From VRUE01 sp963704515 (GTDB lineage Bacteria > Actinomycetota > Thermoleophilia > Solirubrobacterales > 70-9): a DNA stretch of 64,000 bases. Positions 1 to 8,860 of the stretch are shown here, piece by piece; positions within the stretch are counted from its first letter, which is position 1; each line of letters opens with the position of its first letter. The position numbers and the translations under genes were made by a program. The stretch is taken from positions 992,001 through 1,056,000 of the forward strand of contig OY969913.1 of the NCBI GenBank assembly GCA_963704515.1. The letters are read 5' to 3'. The notes beneath the pieces are model-generated. The model saw only the letters and a program-made list of their open reading frames with translations, ran no database searches and had not been told where the DNA came from.

Positions 1-1381
1 CCAGCACCCCCCAAGCGACCCGCAGCCCCGTGGACGTGCGACGGCCGAGCTCGACCAGCAGCGGCCGGATCGCGATCAGCATCGCCAGCGGGGCGGCGAT
101 CACCAGGGCCTTGGCCTGCGAGTACTCGCCGCTGCTCCCCAGCGAGGCGAGGTAGAGGACCGTGCACCCGGTGAGGGCGATCGGCACGGCGAGCTCGCGG
201 CGGCGCAGCCACCAGATCGCGCCGAGCAGAATCGCGAGCGCCGCGATCGCCGTGGCGAGGCCGGTGAGGTGGGCGCCGCCGGGCGCCGCCAGCCGGTAGT
301 TGGAGGAGGGCCAGACGCCGAGCGCCTCGAGCGGCGAGACCGGGCCGTAGGTGCTCGTCCCCGCCACCCGGTCGAAGCCGTGGATGAAGGCGAACGGGCC
401 GACGACGGTGAGGATCGCGAGCGCGCCCAGTACGGCGATCGCGAGCAGCGTCGCCGGCCGGCGCAGGGTGCCGAGCAGCGCCCGCGGCGCGAACGCGCGG
501 CGCACCGGCGGGGTCGCGATGCCCCAGAGCGCGGCGATCGCCACCGGCCAGGCGAGGCCGGCGAAGCTGTAGGAGAAGAAGATGCCGGTCACCAGGGCGA
601 GCGGCACGAGCACCCAGAGCGCACGCGCCGCCCCCGAGGCCGGAACCGGCGGCTCCCCCGCAGCCCGCCGCCGCTCGGTTTCGTGGAGGAAGAGCGCGAA
701 GGCGAGGACGAAGAGCGCCTCGTCGAGCTCCTTGAAGGCGCCCTGGGCGAAGTAGGAGGCGCCGAGGTAGGAGATCGCGACGAGCGCCGCGGCGAGCAGC
801 CGCCGCCCTGGCCCGAGCTCGCGCAGCGCCACGATCGCGGTCAGCGCGGTGAGGATCGGGATCGCCAGGATCTGGCCGACGAACGCCTGCCCGAGGCCGA
901 TCCCCGGGAAGGCGGCGACGGCGTCGGCGAGCGCGTGCGGCCCCAGCGGGTAGCCGGCTTCCGGCGCCGGACCGAGGCCGCTGCGCAGCCACTCCGCCCA
1001 GGCCAGGTGCAGGCCGAGGTCGTTGTTGAACCCGACCCCGAGCAGGCCCCAGCGACCGCTCACCGCGAATGGGATCGAGAGCACGAGCGCGACCGCCAGC
1101 GCCACCGGCAGGCCCTCGCGCAGCAGCTCGCCGCTCCCCTCGCGCCGCCAGAGCAGCACGGCGGCGACCGCGACCAGCAGCACGACGCCCAGGGTGGCCG
1201 TCGTCGCGTGGCCGGGGGCGCGGGCGAGGAAGCCGCTGACGGTCAGCAGCGCGCCGAAGCCGGCCGCCGGGGCCAGCCAGGCCCGCGGCCCGTCCCCGCT
1301 GCCGGCGAGGCGGACGATCGCGCGTCCCACCAGCAGCGAGGCGGCGCAGATCAGCGCCGCCGAGGCGTAGGTCCCGATCAT
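1..1381 (-). CDS. Multi-pass membrane protein, C-terminus cut by window edge
   Basis: An open frame starts at an ATG (1381-1379) and runs off the left edge, so about 460 N-terminal residues are visible and the C-terminus is missing. The translation is mostly Leu/Ala/Val-rich hydrophobic stretches separated by short Arg-rich loops, with at least ten likely membrane spans. It resembles polytopic glycosyltransferase or mannosyltransferase-type membrane proteins of actinobacteria, but I see no diagnostic catalytic motif. It starts 45 nt downstream of the MBL-fold hydrolase stop on the same strand, so the two may share a transcript. The function is unassigned. Confidence 0.75.
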   Translation of the reverse strand, partial: MIGTYASAALICAASLLVGRAIVRLAGSGDGPRAWLAPAAGFGALLTVSGFLARAPGHATTATLGVVLLVAVAAVLLWRREGSGELLREGLPVALAVALVLSIPFAVSGRWGLLGVGFNNDLGLHLAWAEWLRSGLGPAPEAGYPLGPHALADAVAAFPGIGLGQAFVGQILAIPILTALTAIVALRELGPGRRLLAAALVAISYLGASYFAQGAFKELDEALFVLAFALFLHETERRRAAGEPPVPASGAARALWVLVPLALVTGIFFSYSFAGLAWPVAIAALWGIATPPVRRAFAPRALLGTLRRPATLLAIAVLGALAILTVVGPFAFIHGFDRVAGTSTYGPVSPLEALGVWPSSNYRLAAPGGAHLTGLATAIAALAILLGAIWWLRRRELAVPIALTGCTVLYLASLGSSGEYSQAKALVIAAPLAMLIAIRPLLVELGRRTSTGLRVAWGVL

Positions 1382-1426
1382 CAGGGGCGGAAACTATGGC
1401 AGCGGGCGCGGCGAGCGCCGCTCGCC

Positions 1427-2137
1427 TCAGTACTTCTCGGCCGCCCGCTCCAGCGTCGCGCGCAGGTTCTCGCCGCGCAGCGGCGGCTCGTGGCCGGTGC
1501 AGACGGTCGCCGGTTCGAGCGCGGCGAGCTTGCGCACCGACTCCTTCGCCTTGGCGTGGTCCCAGCCCCAGGCCGGGTGGGGCACGCTCGCCTCGCCCGC
1601 GGGCAGCGGCTTGCCGAGCTTGGTCGAGTCGAGCAGGTAGACGACGTCGCTGACCAGCGCCAGCCGGTCGCTCTCCCGCCAGAGCCCGATCAGGCCCGGC
1701 GCGTGCCCGGGGAAGTGGATCACGCGGAAGCCGGCCACCTCATCGCCCTCCTCGACCGTGCCGTCGACCTTCACGGCGCCGCCGTCCCAGCGCCGCAGCA
1801 GCAGCGGGAAGATCAGGCGAGGCAGCGCGGGCAGCTGAACGAGGTCGAGGTAGTCCCAGCGCCAGTCGGGGTTTTCGGCGTAGGCGACCTCGTCCGGGTG
1901 GCAGTGGACCGGAGCGCCGAGCGAGGGGGCCGTGCCGCGGTGGTCGGGATGCGCGTGTCCGAGCACGATCCGCTTCAGGCCCCCGAGCCGCTCCGCGGCC
2001 GCCCGTGCCTCTTTCACCATCGTCTTGGTCCCGGCGTCGAACTGGACCACCCCGTCGCCGTCCTCGAGAAAGTAGACGCTCATCTTCTTGCCGATGTCCC
2101 CGCGCAGCAGCCAGACCCCGTCAGCGACCTTCTCCAT
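1427..2137 (-). CDS. MBL-fold metallo-hydrolase
   Basis: This 236-residue protein has the metallo-beta-lactamase-fold zinc site: HAHPDH at residues 61-66, a PGH histidine near 147, an Asp near 166 and a TGH histidine near 218. These are the five ligand positions of a dinuclear glyoxalase-II/lactonase-like hydrolase. There is no signal peptide, so it should be cytoplasmic. The substrate cannot be told from sequence. A TAGGCT hexamer ends 9 nt before the ATG, so the mRNA is probably leaderless. It probably leads a two-gene unit with the membrane protein downstream. Confidence 0.88.
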   Translation of the reverse strand: MEKVADGVWLLRGDIGKKMSVYFLEDGDGVVQFDAGTKTMVKEARAAAERLGGLKRIVLGHAHPDHRGTAPSLGAPVHCHPDEVAYAENPDWRWDYLDLVQLPALPRLIFPLLLRRWDGGAVKVDGTVEEGDEVAGFRVIHFPGHAPGLIGLWRESDRLALVSDVVYLLDSTKLGKPLPAGEASVPHPAWGWDHAKAKESVRKLAALEPATVCTGHEPPLRGENLRATLERAAEKY

Positions 2138-2146
2138 GATGAGATC

Positions 2147-2152
2147 AGCCTA
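2147..2152 (-). promoter_or_regulatory. -10 box of a predicted leaderless promoter (MBL hydrolase)
   Basis: TAGGCT on the minus strand, 9 nt before the ATG at 2137. No Shine-Dalgarno sequence would fit between them. It abuts the start of the small plus-strand ORF at 2153. Confidence 0.5.
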
Positions 2153-2305
2153 ATGCCGAGCCTCTGGAAGGTGGGAATGGCGGTCCTGATCGCGTGCCTC
2201 GTCGCCTCGATGGCGATCGCGCTCTACCGCCTGGCGACGACGCCGGAAGAAATCCTCGGCGACGGCTTCCGCAACCTGCCCGTTCACGCCCACAGGGCGC
2301 GTTAG
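2153..2305 (+). CDS. Small single-span membrane protein
   Basis: A 50-residue open frame starts with ATG at 2153. Its N-terminal half is one hydrophobic segment (WKVGMAVLIACLVASMAIAL) and the rest is a short polar tail. It starts just beyond the -10 box of the divergent MBL gene and ends 37 nt before the universal stress protein start. It has no clear ribosome binding site. It may be a real small membrane protein or chance reading; the hydrophobic-then-polar layout and the fit between neighbours favour a gene. No function is recognised. Confidence 0.45.
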   Translation: MPSLWKVGMAVLIACLVASMAIALYRLATTPEEILGDGFRNLPVHAHRAR

Positions 2306-2342
2306 TATCGGCCGCGTTCGGCGACCGAAGCAAGGAGGCGGC

Positions 2343-2786
2343 GTGTTCTCTCGCATCGTGGTTGGCACCGACGGGTCGGATACGGCTGCTGAGGCGGTGC
2401 GCCAGGCGATCGACCTGGCCAAGCTCGCCGGCGCCCGGCTGAGCGTCGTCAGCGCCTACGAACCGATCCCCAAACGGCGGGTCGAGGAAGAGAAGGAAGG
2501 CGCGCCGTCCGACGTCCAGTACGAGATCGGCCCGCGCGAGGACGTCAACCTGGTGCTCGACGCGGCGGCCGCCTCAGCGCGCAAGGAGGGGGTCGAGGCG
2601 CAGACTCATCCGGTCGAGGGCGAGCCGGCCGAGGCGATCCTCAACGTCGCCGAAGAAACCGACGCCGACCTGATCGTGGTCGGCAACAAGGGGATGACCG
2701 GCGCCCGCCGCTTCCTGCTCGGCAGCGTCCCCAACAACGTCTCTCACCACGCGCCCTGCTCGGTAATCATCGTCCGGACGACCTAG
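2343..2786 (+). CDS. Universal stress protein (UspA family)
   Basis: This 147-residue single-domain Usp has the N-terminal VVGTDGS strand/turn and the C-terminal ATP-binding signature GNKGMTGARRFLLGSV (G-2x-G-9x-G-S), so it is probably an ATP-binding type. The start is GTG at 2343, set by AAGGAGG at 2332-2338. It converges on the subtilase gene, and their 3' ends overlap by 20 bp (2767-2786). Usp proteins act in the cytoplasm in stress and persistence responses; the exact role is unknown. Confidence 0.9.
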   Translation: MFSRIVVGTDGSDTAAEAVRQAIDLAKLAGARLSVVSAYEPIPKRRVEEEKEGAPSDVQYEIGPREDVNLVLDAAAASARKEGVEAQTHPVEGEPAEAILNVAEETDADLIVVGNKGMTGARRFLLGSVPNNVSHHAPCSVIIVRTT

Positions 2787-4002
2787 AGACCGCCGCGGGC
2801 GCGGTCGCCGCGGCGGCGTCGATCAGGCCGGCGCCCTCGCGTGTCGCCGGCTGGCCGAGGTCGCGGGCGGTCTGGCGCAGGCGCTTGGTGACCGCGGCGA
2901 CCAGTCCCTTTTTCTTCGCCTTCGGATTCAGCGTGCCGCTGGCTAGGATCATCGCCGCGACGCCGGAGACGTGCGCGGCGGCCATCGAGGTCCCCGCGTA
3001 GTCGGCGGGCTCGCCGAAGCTGCGCGGCTTGCCTTCCTGGAAGGTGACCTGGTAGATCGGGTCCGCCGATACCGAGGGGCAGCCGGCAATCGGCCTGCCG
3101 CCGCCGGGCGCGAGTACGTCGACGCCCTTGCCGGGCAGCGAGTAATCGCCGACGCAGCCGCCCTCGGTGCTGCCGCCGACGCCGATCACGTGCGGCCCGG
3201 TGGCGGGCGGCGCCACGCATCCCTCCGAGCCCAGGTTGCCGACCGAGGCAACGGCGATCACGCCGTCGCGGTAGGCCTGGCGCAGCGCTTCGTCAACGCC
3301 CGGCACGCTGCGTTCGCAGCCGAAGTTGAAGCTCATGTTGATCACGTCGGCGCCGTGGGCGACGGCGAAGCGGATCCCCTTGGCGATGTCGCTTGCCCGG
3401 CCGCGCCCGTGCTCGTCGAGCACCCGCACCGGCATCAGCTTCGCCCGGTAGGCGAGGCCCGTGAGCCCGATCCCGTTGTTCGTCTTCTCGGCGATCGTGC
3501 CGGCGACGTGGGTGCCGTGGCCGTTTTCGTCGAGCGGCAGGGAGTCGTGATCGACGAAGTCGTAGCCGGGGACGAACTGGCCCGCGGTGAAGTCGGGGCT
3601 GCGCCGGAACCGCGTCCCCTTGGCGCGGTATGCGATCCCGGTGTCGAGCACCGCGACCGTCACGCCCTGCGCTCCCGGCCGTCCGGCGGCGGCGAGGTTG
3701 GCCCAGGCCCCGGGCGCGTCGATTCCCCCCGGCGAGCGGGGCAGGAGCGGGGTCGCCGGGCCTTCCCAGGGGAGGAAGTTCCACTGCTTCGACACCCAAC
3801 CACCCGGTGGCCCGGGCGTTCCGGTGATCGGCCCCGGGTCGTTGGGGATTTCGTCGGTTTCGGCCGGCAGCACCGAGGCGGTGGCGATCGGGTCGGGGGC
3901 CTGGTGGGTCCGCGGGCTGGAAGGCACGGCGGCGGCGGGCGCGCTCGCCACGACAAAGGTTGCGAGCAGGGTCGCGCAGGCGGTCGAAAGGCGTCGGTTC
4001 AT
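2767..4002 (-). CDS. Secreted subtilisin-like serine protease (S8)
   Basis: From ATG 4002 this is a 411-residue protein with a signal peptide (MNRRLSTACATLLATFVVAS, then Ala-X-Ala). An in-frame TTG lies 30 nt upstream, but the ATG gives the normal signal-peptide N-terminus. The catalytic residues are Asp120 (VLDTGI), His162 (GHGTHVAGT), the oxyanion Asn256 (SVGN) and Ser339 (GTSMAAAH). A proline-rich stretch at about residues 30-85 lies where a propeptide or linker would be. No C-terminal anchor is evident. It is probably an extracellular protease. Its 3' end overlaps usp by 20 bp. Confidence 0.93.
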   Translation of the reverse strand: MNRRLSTACATLLATFVVASAPAAAVPSSPRTHQAPDPIATASVLPAETDEIPNDPGPITGTPGPPGGWVSKQWNFLPWEGPATPLLPRSPGGIDAPGAWANLAAAGRPGAQGVTVAVLDTGIAYRAKGTRFRRSPDFTAGQFVPGYDFVDHDSLPLDENGHGTHVAGTIAEKTNNGIGLTGLAYRAKLMPVRVLDEHGRGRASDIAKGIRFAVAHGADVINMSFNFGCERSVPGVDEALRQAYRDGVIAVASVGNLGSEGCVAPPATGPHVIGVGGSTEGGCVGDYSLPGKGVDVLAPGGGRPIAGCPSVSADPIYQVTFQEGKPRSFGEPADYAGTSMAAAHVSGVAAMILASGTLNPKAKKKGLVAAVTKRLRQTARDLGQPATREGAGLIDAAAATAPAAVSRSSGR

Positions 4003-4097
4003 CTTGCTTCTGTGCGCGCGGATTCCCTGCAATCGATCGAGCCATCACCTAACACCGGCCCGCCGGCGAAGTTGTAGTCGCACATACTCCCCCATGT

Positions 4098-4616
4098 ATG
4101 GACGATGACGAGCGGATCGAGCTCGATGAGCGAATGATGGCGCTGGCGATCGAGCGCGCCCGCGAGGCCGAGGGCCATTGCGACGTGCCGATCGGGGCGA
4201 TCGTCGCGCGCGGCGATGAGGTGCTGGGCGCCGCCGGCAACGAGCGCGAGCTGCGCGCCGACCCCACCGCCCACGCCGAGCCGCTCGCGATCCGCGCTGC
4301 CGCCGAGGCGCTCGGCGGCTGGCGCCTGCCCGGCACGACCCTCTACGTCACCCTCGAGCCCTGCGCGATGTGCGCCGGCGCGATCGTCCTGGCCCGCATC
4401 CCCACGGTGGTCTTCGGCGCCCCCGACCCCAAGGCGGGCGCCGCCGGCAGCGTCCTCGACGTCCTCTCCGAGCCGGCGCTCAACCACCGCCCCCAGGTGC
4501 GGGGCGGCGTGCTCGAGCCAGAGTGCGCCGCGCTGCTACGCAACTTCTTCGCCAAGAGAAGGCCGTCAGCGCCGCTGAGCGGAGAGGGTGGGATTCGAAC
4601 CCACGAGGCGGGTTAA
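4098..4616 (+). CDS. tadA: tRNA-specific adenosine deaminase TadA
   Basis: TadA converts A34 to inosine in tRNA-Arg(ACG). This 172-residue protein has the cytidine-deaminase-fold zinc site: His59 and catalytic Glu61 in HAE, and Cys89/Cys92 in PCAMC. The last residues (GGIRTHEAG) are read through the 3' part of the oppositely oriented tRNA-Ser gene, so the stop codon lies inside that tRNA gene. The ORF has no earlier stop. The family is normally 150-170 residues, so the tail is probably a short nonessential extension. Confidence 0.93.
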   Translation: MDDDERIELDERMMALAIERAREAEGHCDVPIGAIVARGDEVLGAAGNERELRADPTAHAEPLAIRAAAEALGGWRLPGTTLYVTLEPCAMCAGAIVLARIPTVVFGAPDPKAGAAGSVLDVLSEPALNHRPQVRGGVLEPECAALLRNFFAKRRPSAPLSGEGGIRTHEAG

Positions 4617-4669
4617 CCCCGCCCACGCGATTTCCAGTCGCGCTCCTTAAGCCGCTCGGACACCTCTCC
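4580..4669 (-). tRNA. tRNA-Ser (anticodon GGA)
   Basis: A 90-nt class II tRNA. Its 7-bp acceptor stem pairs GGAGAGG with CCTCTCC, the anticodon loop is CTGGAAA (GGA), the variable arm is long and GC-rich, and the T loop reads GTTCGAATC. The discriminator is G. It reads UCU/UCC codons. Its 3' part overlaps the end of tadA on the other strand. Confidence 0.95.
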
Positions 4670-4756
4670 GTGAGTTTCTCAAGGGTATTCGCTGCGCCGC
4701 TCTGCCGGGTGCAACGTTTTCTTCGTCATATACAGACGTAGCGCGTTACGCCGGGT

Positions 4757-6766
4757 TCAGGCGACGGCGACCTCGGGCAGGGTCTTCGGTTCCGGAACGG
4801 GCGACGGCAGCGGCAGGACGATCGCCTCGCGCTCACGCGACGGCGCGGCGGCCGGGCGCGCGCCGCGCAGGCGCTCGTGGCTGCAGACGACGTAGCACCA
4901 CTCCATCAGCTGCATGCGGGAGACCGGGTCGATTTCGGTGATCGTCGCCCCGATCAGATGACGGCCCTCGGTTTCCCGGCAGGAGCGCACCTCGACCTGA
5001 GCGGCGACGTCGTGGGTCTTGCCGGCGGCGTCCTGCAGTTCGAGCAGGACAGCCGGCTTGGCGCCGAGCTCGAGCGGCGCGTCGAGGACCAGGCCGACGC
5101 CGGCGGCGCTGGCGTCGATCAGGCGGCCGCCAACGTGGCCGTCCTCCGAGTAGCAATGGGCGGGCGCGTCTCCCTCGAAGCGGTAGACGAGCCGCCGCTG
5201 CCGCCGCCGGCCCACCGCCCAGAGCGTGCGCAGCACCCGCCGCAGCTCGACCAGGCCGAGCAGCGGCACGATCACCGCGGCGACGCCGGGCAGGTCGGGC
5301 AGCGGCCCGATCCCGGCCAGGTCGAGCAGGCGCAGCACGGTCCCGGCGCCGAGCACGATCGCGCAGAGCACGACGAGGTGCAGCTTGCGCACCGAGTCGA
5401 GCCCGCCACCGCCGGTCCCCTGCTTGGGCGTCACCTTGAAGGCGGTGCGCCCCGGGCGGACGATGCAGCGCAGGGCCCGCGTGTAGATCTCCATCGTCAG
5501 CAGCTCGTAGTGGGCGGTCTCGCCGATCCTCATGTAGCCGCGCGCCAGCGCCGAGCCGGCGCTCAGGTTGAGCGTCAGGTACGGCAGCCAGAGGACGCCG
5601 AGCGCGAGGACGCTGATCTTCATCGGCAGCTCGCCCGTCCACATCACCAGGCCCAGCGTCGCCAGCAGCAGCAGGCGCATCGGCGGCGCCAGGTAGGCGG
5701 CGAGGCTGGCGAAGTAGGAGAGCCGCTGCAGCGGTCGCAGCTCGCGGGCGCGCAGGGGGGACTCGGGCAGGGTGAAGACGGCGAGGTTGCCGCGCGCCCA
5801 ACGGTCGCGCTGCAACAGGTAGCCGTCGAGGTCGTGGGGCGCCAGGCCCTGGACCAGAACCTCGTCGTGGTAGCGCGTCTTCCAGCCGCTGCGCAGCATG
5901 CGGATCGTCGTGTGGAAGTCCTCGGCGATCGTCTCGGTCGCGACTCCGCCGATCTCGAGCAGGGCGCCGCGGTGGATCAGCGCCGCCGAGCCGCACCAGT
6001 AGGCGGCGCCGTGTCGGTCCTTGCCGGGGCAGATCACCCGGTAGAAGAGCGACTGCTCGTGGCGGCCGACGGAGTAGTGCTGGGCAGAGTCGTGGTTGAA
6101 GAAGTCGTGCGGGCTCTGCACCAGCCCCATGCGCTCGTCGTCGAAGTAACCGACCATCGCGTCGAGCGCGTCGGGCATCGGCACGTGGTCGGCGTCGAGC
6201 ATCAGCACCAGCTCGCCCTCGGTGCGCCCCAGCGCGGCGTTGATGTTGCCCGCCTTGGCGTGCGAGTTGTCGGGCCGGGTCAGGTACTCGGCGCCGGCCA
6301 GCCGGGCGAGCTTCTCCATCTCCGGCCGCCGCCCGTCGTCGAGCAGGTAGGTCGCGTGCGGATAGGTGAGCGCCCGGCAGCCGGCGAGCGTCGCCGCGAC
6401 GACCTCGGTCGGCTCGTCGTAGGTGCAGACGTAGACGTCGACCGAGCGCCCCGGCGTCGCCGCCGGCCGCACCGCGGTGCGCCGCGACCAGGAGAACCAG
6501 GCAAGCGTGCCCAGCGCCCAGAGCCCGTAGATCTCGGTGAGCAGCAGCATCCCGTAGGCGACCGGGCTCGCCCCTTCGGCGCTCCAGCCGATCCGCCAGA
6601 CGAGGTAGGCCGCGCCCCAGAGCAGCGCGGCGACCGCCAGCGAGCGCAGCAGCAGCGGATGGCGGTCGAAGAACCGCCCAAGAGGGGTCTGCTCGGTGCT
6701 TTGCACCCTTGCCGAATCGGCGCACACGGGCTGGTTCTTGAATCCCGAGAAGGAATGCGCCGGCAC
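4757..6766 (-). CDS. BcsA-like cellulose synthase (GT2) with PilZ domain
   Basis: This 669-residue membrane glycosyltransferase has N-terminal spans (about 38-95), a GT2 core with Asp143/144, DAD 191-193, TETIAED ending at 283 and QRDRW 319-323, a second set of spans, the BcsA gating-loop motif FKVTPK (443-448) and a C-terminal PilZ domain with RRQRR (521-525) and DASAAG (551-556). That combination predicts processive beta-glucan synthesis and export activated by cyclic di-GMP. The start is GTG 6766 behind GGGGAGG. No bcsB, bcsZ or diguanylate cyclase gene lies nearby, so the partner subunit is encoded elsewhere or absent. Confidence 0.9.
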   Translation of the reverse strand: MPAHSFSGFKNQPVCADSARVQSTEQTPLGRFFDRHPLLLRSLAVAALLWGAAYLVWRIGWSAEGASPVAYGMLLLTEIYGLWALGTLAWFSWSRRTAVRPAATPGRSVDVYVCTYDEPTEVVAATLAGCRALTYPHATYLLDDGRRPEMEKLARLAGAEYLTRPDNSHAKAGNINAALGRTEGELVLMLDADHVPMPDALDAMVGYFDDERMGLVQSPHDFFNHDSAQHYSVGRHEQSLFYRVICPGKDRHGAAYWCGSAALIHRGALLEIGGVATETIAEDFHTTIRMLRSGWKTRYHDEVLVQGLAPHDLDGYLLQRDRWARGNLAVFTLPESPLRARELRPLQRLSYFASLAAYLAPPMRLLLLATLGLVMWTGELPMKISVLALGVLWLPYLTLNLSAGSALARGYMRIGETAHYELLTMEIYTRALRCIVRPGRTAFKVTPKQGTGGGGLDSVRKLHLVVLCAIVLGAGTVLRLLDLAGIGPLPDLPGVAAVIVPLLGLVELRRVLRTLWAVGRRRQRRLVYRFEGDAPAHCYSEDGHVGGRLIDASAAGVGLVLDAPLELGAKPAVLLELQDAAGKTHDVAAQVEVRSCRETEGRHLIGATITEIDPVSRMQLMEWCYVVCSHERLRGARPAAAPSREREAIVLPLPSPVPEPKTLPEVAVA

Positions 6767-6809
6767 CTTGGGGCCTCCCCTTCGTAGAATCAGGCCCTGG
6801 CCGTTCCCC

Positions 6810-6896
6810 GGAGGGGTGCCGGAGTGGTTGAACGGGGCAGTCTCGAAAACTGTTGGCGTCGCAAGGCGCTCGTGGGTTCGAATCCCACCCCCTCCG
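6810..6896 (+). tRNA. tRNA-Ser (anticodon CGA)
   Basis: An 87-nt class II tRNA. Its acceptor stem pairs GGAGGGG with CCCCTCC, the anticodon loop is CTCGAAA (CGA), the variable arm is long, and the T loop is GTTCGAATC. It reads UCG codons. It lies in the gap between the divergent bcsA-like gene and the secreted protein at 7010. Confidence 0.95.
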
Positions 6897-7009
6897 TTTC
6901 CGTCGCGCCGGACGCGCTTAACGATCCCCTATGCTGGCGAGCCGTTAAGCACCCGGCTGTGTTTGGGAAGATGAGAAGCCTGGGAATGGGATCTAGAGGA
7001 AGGAATCCG

Positions 7010-7501
7010 GTGGGGAAGAAGAGCTTTGCCGCGCTCGGCGCGTTCGTACTCGTCGTCATGCTGCTGGCCGCGCCTTTTGCCGAGGCGACGACGTCCGAAG
7101 AACGGGACGCCTACAAGGAACAGGTCGAACCGATCTGCAAGACCAACGTCAAGGCCAACGAACGCATCCTCAAGGGCGTCAAAGCCAAGGTCACGCACGG
7201 CAAGCTGAAGCTGGCCGCGACCCAGTTCACCAAGGCCGCCAACTCGACGCACAAGGCGCTCGCCAAGCTGAAGATGGTGCCCCAGCCGCCGGGCGAAAAG
7301 GCCGCGCTCGGCAAGTGGCTGAAGTACATCCAGGAAGAGGAAGGCTACTTCCGCAAGATTGCCCAGAAGCTCAAGAAGGGCGACAAGAACGGCGCCACGG
7401 CAATGCAGATCCGCCTCCAGCACACGGCGACCCAGGCCAACAACACGGTGCTCGCCTTCGAATTCAAGTACTGCCGCGTCGAACCCTCGAAGTTCTCCTA
7501 G
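7010..7501 (+). CDS. Secreted helical protein of unknown function
   Basis: From GTG 7010, preceded by AGAGGAAGGA, this is a 163-residue protein with a signal peptide (GKKSFAALGAFVLVVMLLAA). The mature part is Lys/Ala-rich and predicted all-helical. It has two cysteines near its ends (EPICKTN and EFKYCRVEP) that could form a disulfide. The frame is open far upstream into the tRNA-Ser gene, but the RBS and signal peptide fix the start here. I do not recognise the family. It is possibly a small extracytoplasmic helical-bundle protein. Confidence 0.8.
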   Translation: MGKKSFAALGAFVLVVMLLAAPFAEATTSEERDAYKEQVEPICKTNVKANERILKGVKAKVTHGKLKLAATQFTKAANSTHKALAKLKMVPQPPGEKAALGKWLKYIQEEEGYFRKIAQKLKKGDKNGATAMQIRLQHTATQANNTVLAFEFKYCRVEPSKFS

Positions 7502-7554
7502 ATCGGAGCCACGCCGGGGCCCGGGCTGAGCTAGCCTAGGCTCCGGCAGCGCCC

Positions 7555-7627
<73 letters not shown>

Positions 7628-7672
7628 TCCGGCCGCTCGTCCGGCGTCGAGCGGACCGAGTCGCCCGAGCGT

Positions 7673-7678
7673 TAGGCT
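7673..7678 (+). promoter_or_regulatory. -10 box of a predicted leaderless promoter (acyl-CoA dehydrogenase)
   Basis: TAGGCT followed by exactly 8 nt and the GTG start at 7687. No ribosome binding site is present. Confidence 0.5.
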
Positions 7679-7686
7679 GCCGCGTC

Positions 7687-8829
7687 GTGGACTTCTCCCT
7701 GAGCGATGAGCAGGAAGACTTCGTCGACGCGATCCGGCGCTACTGCGACCACGAGTGCGGCACGCAGGACCAGCGCGAGCGCCTCACCGACGGCTACCGC
7801 GACCACCACAACGCGACGATCTACAAGGAGATGGCCGAGCTCGGCTGGCTCGGAGTGACGATCCCCGAGGAGTACGGCGGCTCGGGCGGCACGATGCTCG
7901 ACGCCTGCATCTTCATGGAGGAGACCTCGCGTGCCCTGGCCCCGATCGGCGGCTACGCGACCACCCTGATCGTCGCCGGCGCGACCAAGCGCTTCGGCAC
8001 CGAGGCGCAGAAGGAGGAGATCCTCGGCGGGATCGCCGGCGGCGCGGTCGAGGCGATCGCGATGACCGAGCCCGAGGCCGGCTCCGACGTCGGCTCGCTC
8101 ACCACCTTCGCCGAGAGCGTCGAGGGCGGCTGGGTGCTCAACGGGCAGAAGGTCTTCTGCTCCAACGCCCACATCTCCGACCACATCCTGATCGTCTGCC
8201 GCACAACCCGCTCGGCCAACAAGCACGAGGGCATGACGATGATCTGGATCCCGCGCGAGGCCGAGGGGCTCGAGGTGGTCCCGATCGACACGTTGGGCGG
8301 CCGCGACACCAACCACCTCTACCTGACCGACGTCGAGGCGCCCGCCGACGCAGTCCTCGGCCGCGTCGACCAGGGCTGGACCCAGCTGATGGCCGGCCTC
8401 AACGTCGAGCGCCTGATCCTCGCCGCGACGATGCTCGGCATCGCCCAGCGCGTCTTCGACGACCTGATCGTCTACGTCAAGGAGCGCGAGCAGTTCGGTC
8501 GCCCGATCGGCTCCTTCCAGGCCCTCCAGCACCGCATCGCCGACATGGCGACCGATATCGAGGCGGCCCGCCTGATGACCCGCTGGGTGGCGACCCTGAC
8601 CGACGAGGACCCCGACCGGATGCTGCCCCGCGAGGCCTCGATGGTCAAGCTCTTCGTCACCGAGGTCACCAAGAAGGCCGCCCTCGAAGGAATGCAGATG
8701 ATGGGCGGCTACGGCTACGCCTCCGAGTACGACATGGAGCGCCTCGTCCGCACCTCCCTGGTCTCGACGATCTACGGCGGCACCTCCGAGATCCAGCGCA
8801 ACATCATCGCCAAGACGTTCGGGCTCTGA
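7687..8829 (+). CDS. Acyl-CoA dehydrogenase
   Basis: A 380-residue FAD flavoenzyme for alpha,beta-oxidation of an acyl-CoA. It has both family signatures (AMTEPEAGSDVG and the C-terminal GGYGYASEYDMERL). The usual C-terminal catalytic Glu position reads YGGTSEIQRN, with Gly. Glu241 in NVERLIL matches the alternative base position used by isovaleryl-CoA and long-chain dehydrogenases, so activity is expected. The GTG at 7687 is chosen over the open upstream frame because that frame runs through the tRNA-Thr gene and the GTG gives the family's usual N-terminus. The substrate is unknown. Confidence 0.93.
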   Translation: MDFSLSDEQEDFVDAIRRYCDHECGTQDQRERLTDGYRDHHNATIYKEMAELGWLGVTIPEEYGGSGGTMLDACIFMEETSRALAPIGGYATTLIVAGATKRFGTEAQKEEILGGIAGGAVEAIAMTEPEAGSDVGSLTTFAESVEGGWVLNGQKVFCSNAHISDHILIVCRTTRSANKHEGMTMIWIPREAEGLEVVPIDTLGGRDTNHLYLTDVEAPADAVLGRVDQGWTQLMAGLNVERLILAATMLGIAQRVFDDLIVYVKEREQFGRPIGSFQALQHRIADMATDIEAARLMTRWVATLTDEDPDRMLPREASMVKLFVTEVTKKAALEGMQMMGGYGYASEYDMERLVRTSLVSTIYGGTSEIQRNIIAKTFGL

Positions 8830-8860
8830 GACCGGCATACTTCCCGGGGCAGGCAAGAGA

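Noticed and set aside
269..2305. 678-codon open frame on the plus strand
   Set aside because: It is antisense to the membrane protein and MBL hydrolase; its product is Arg/Gly/Glu low-complexity, typical of a GC-rich shadow. Only its last 50 codons are kept as a possible small gene.
6824..7009. Upstream extension of the secreted helical protein
   Set aside because: The frame runs through the tRNA-Ser gene; the RBS and signal peptide place the start at 7010.
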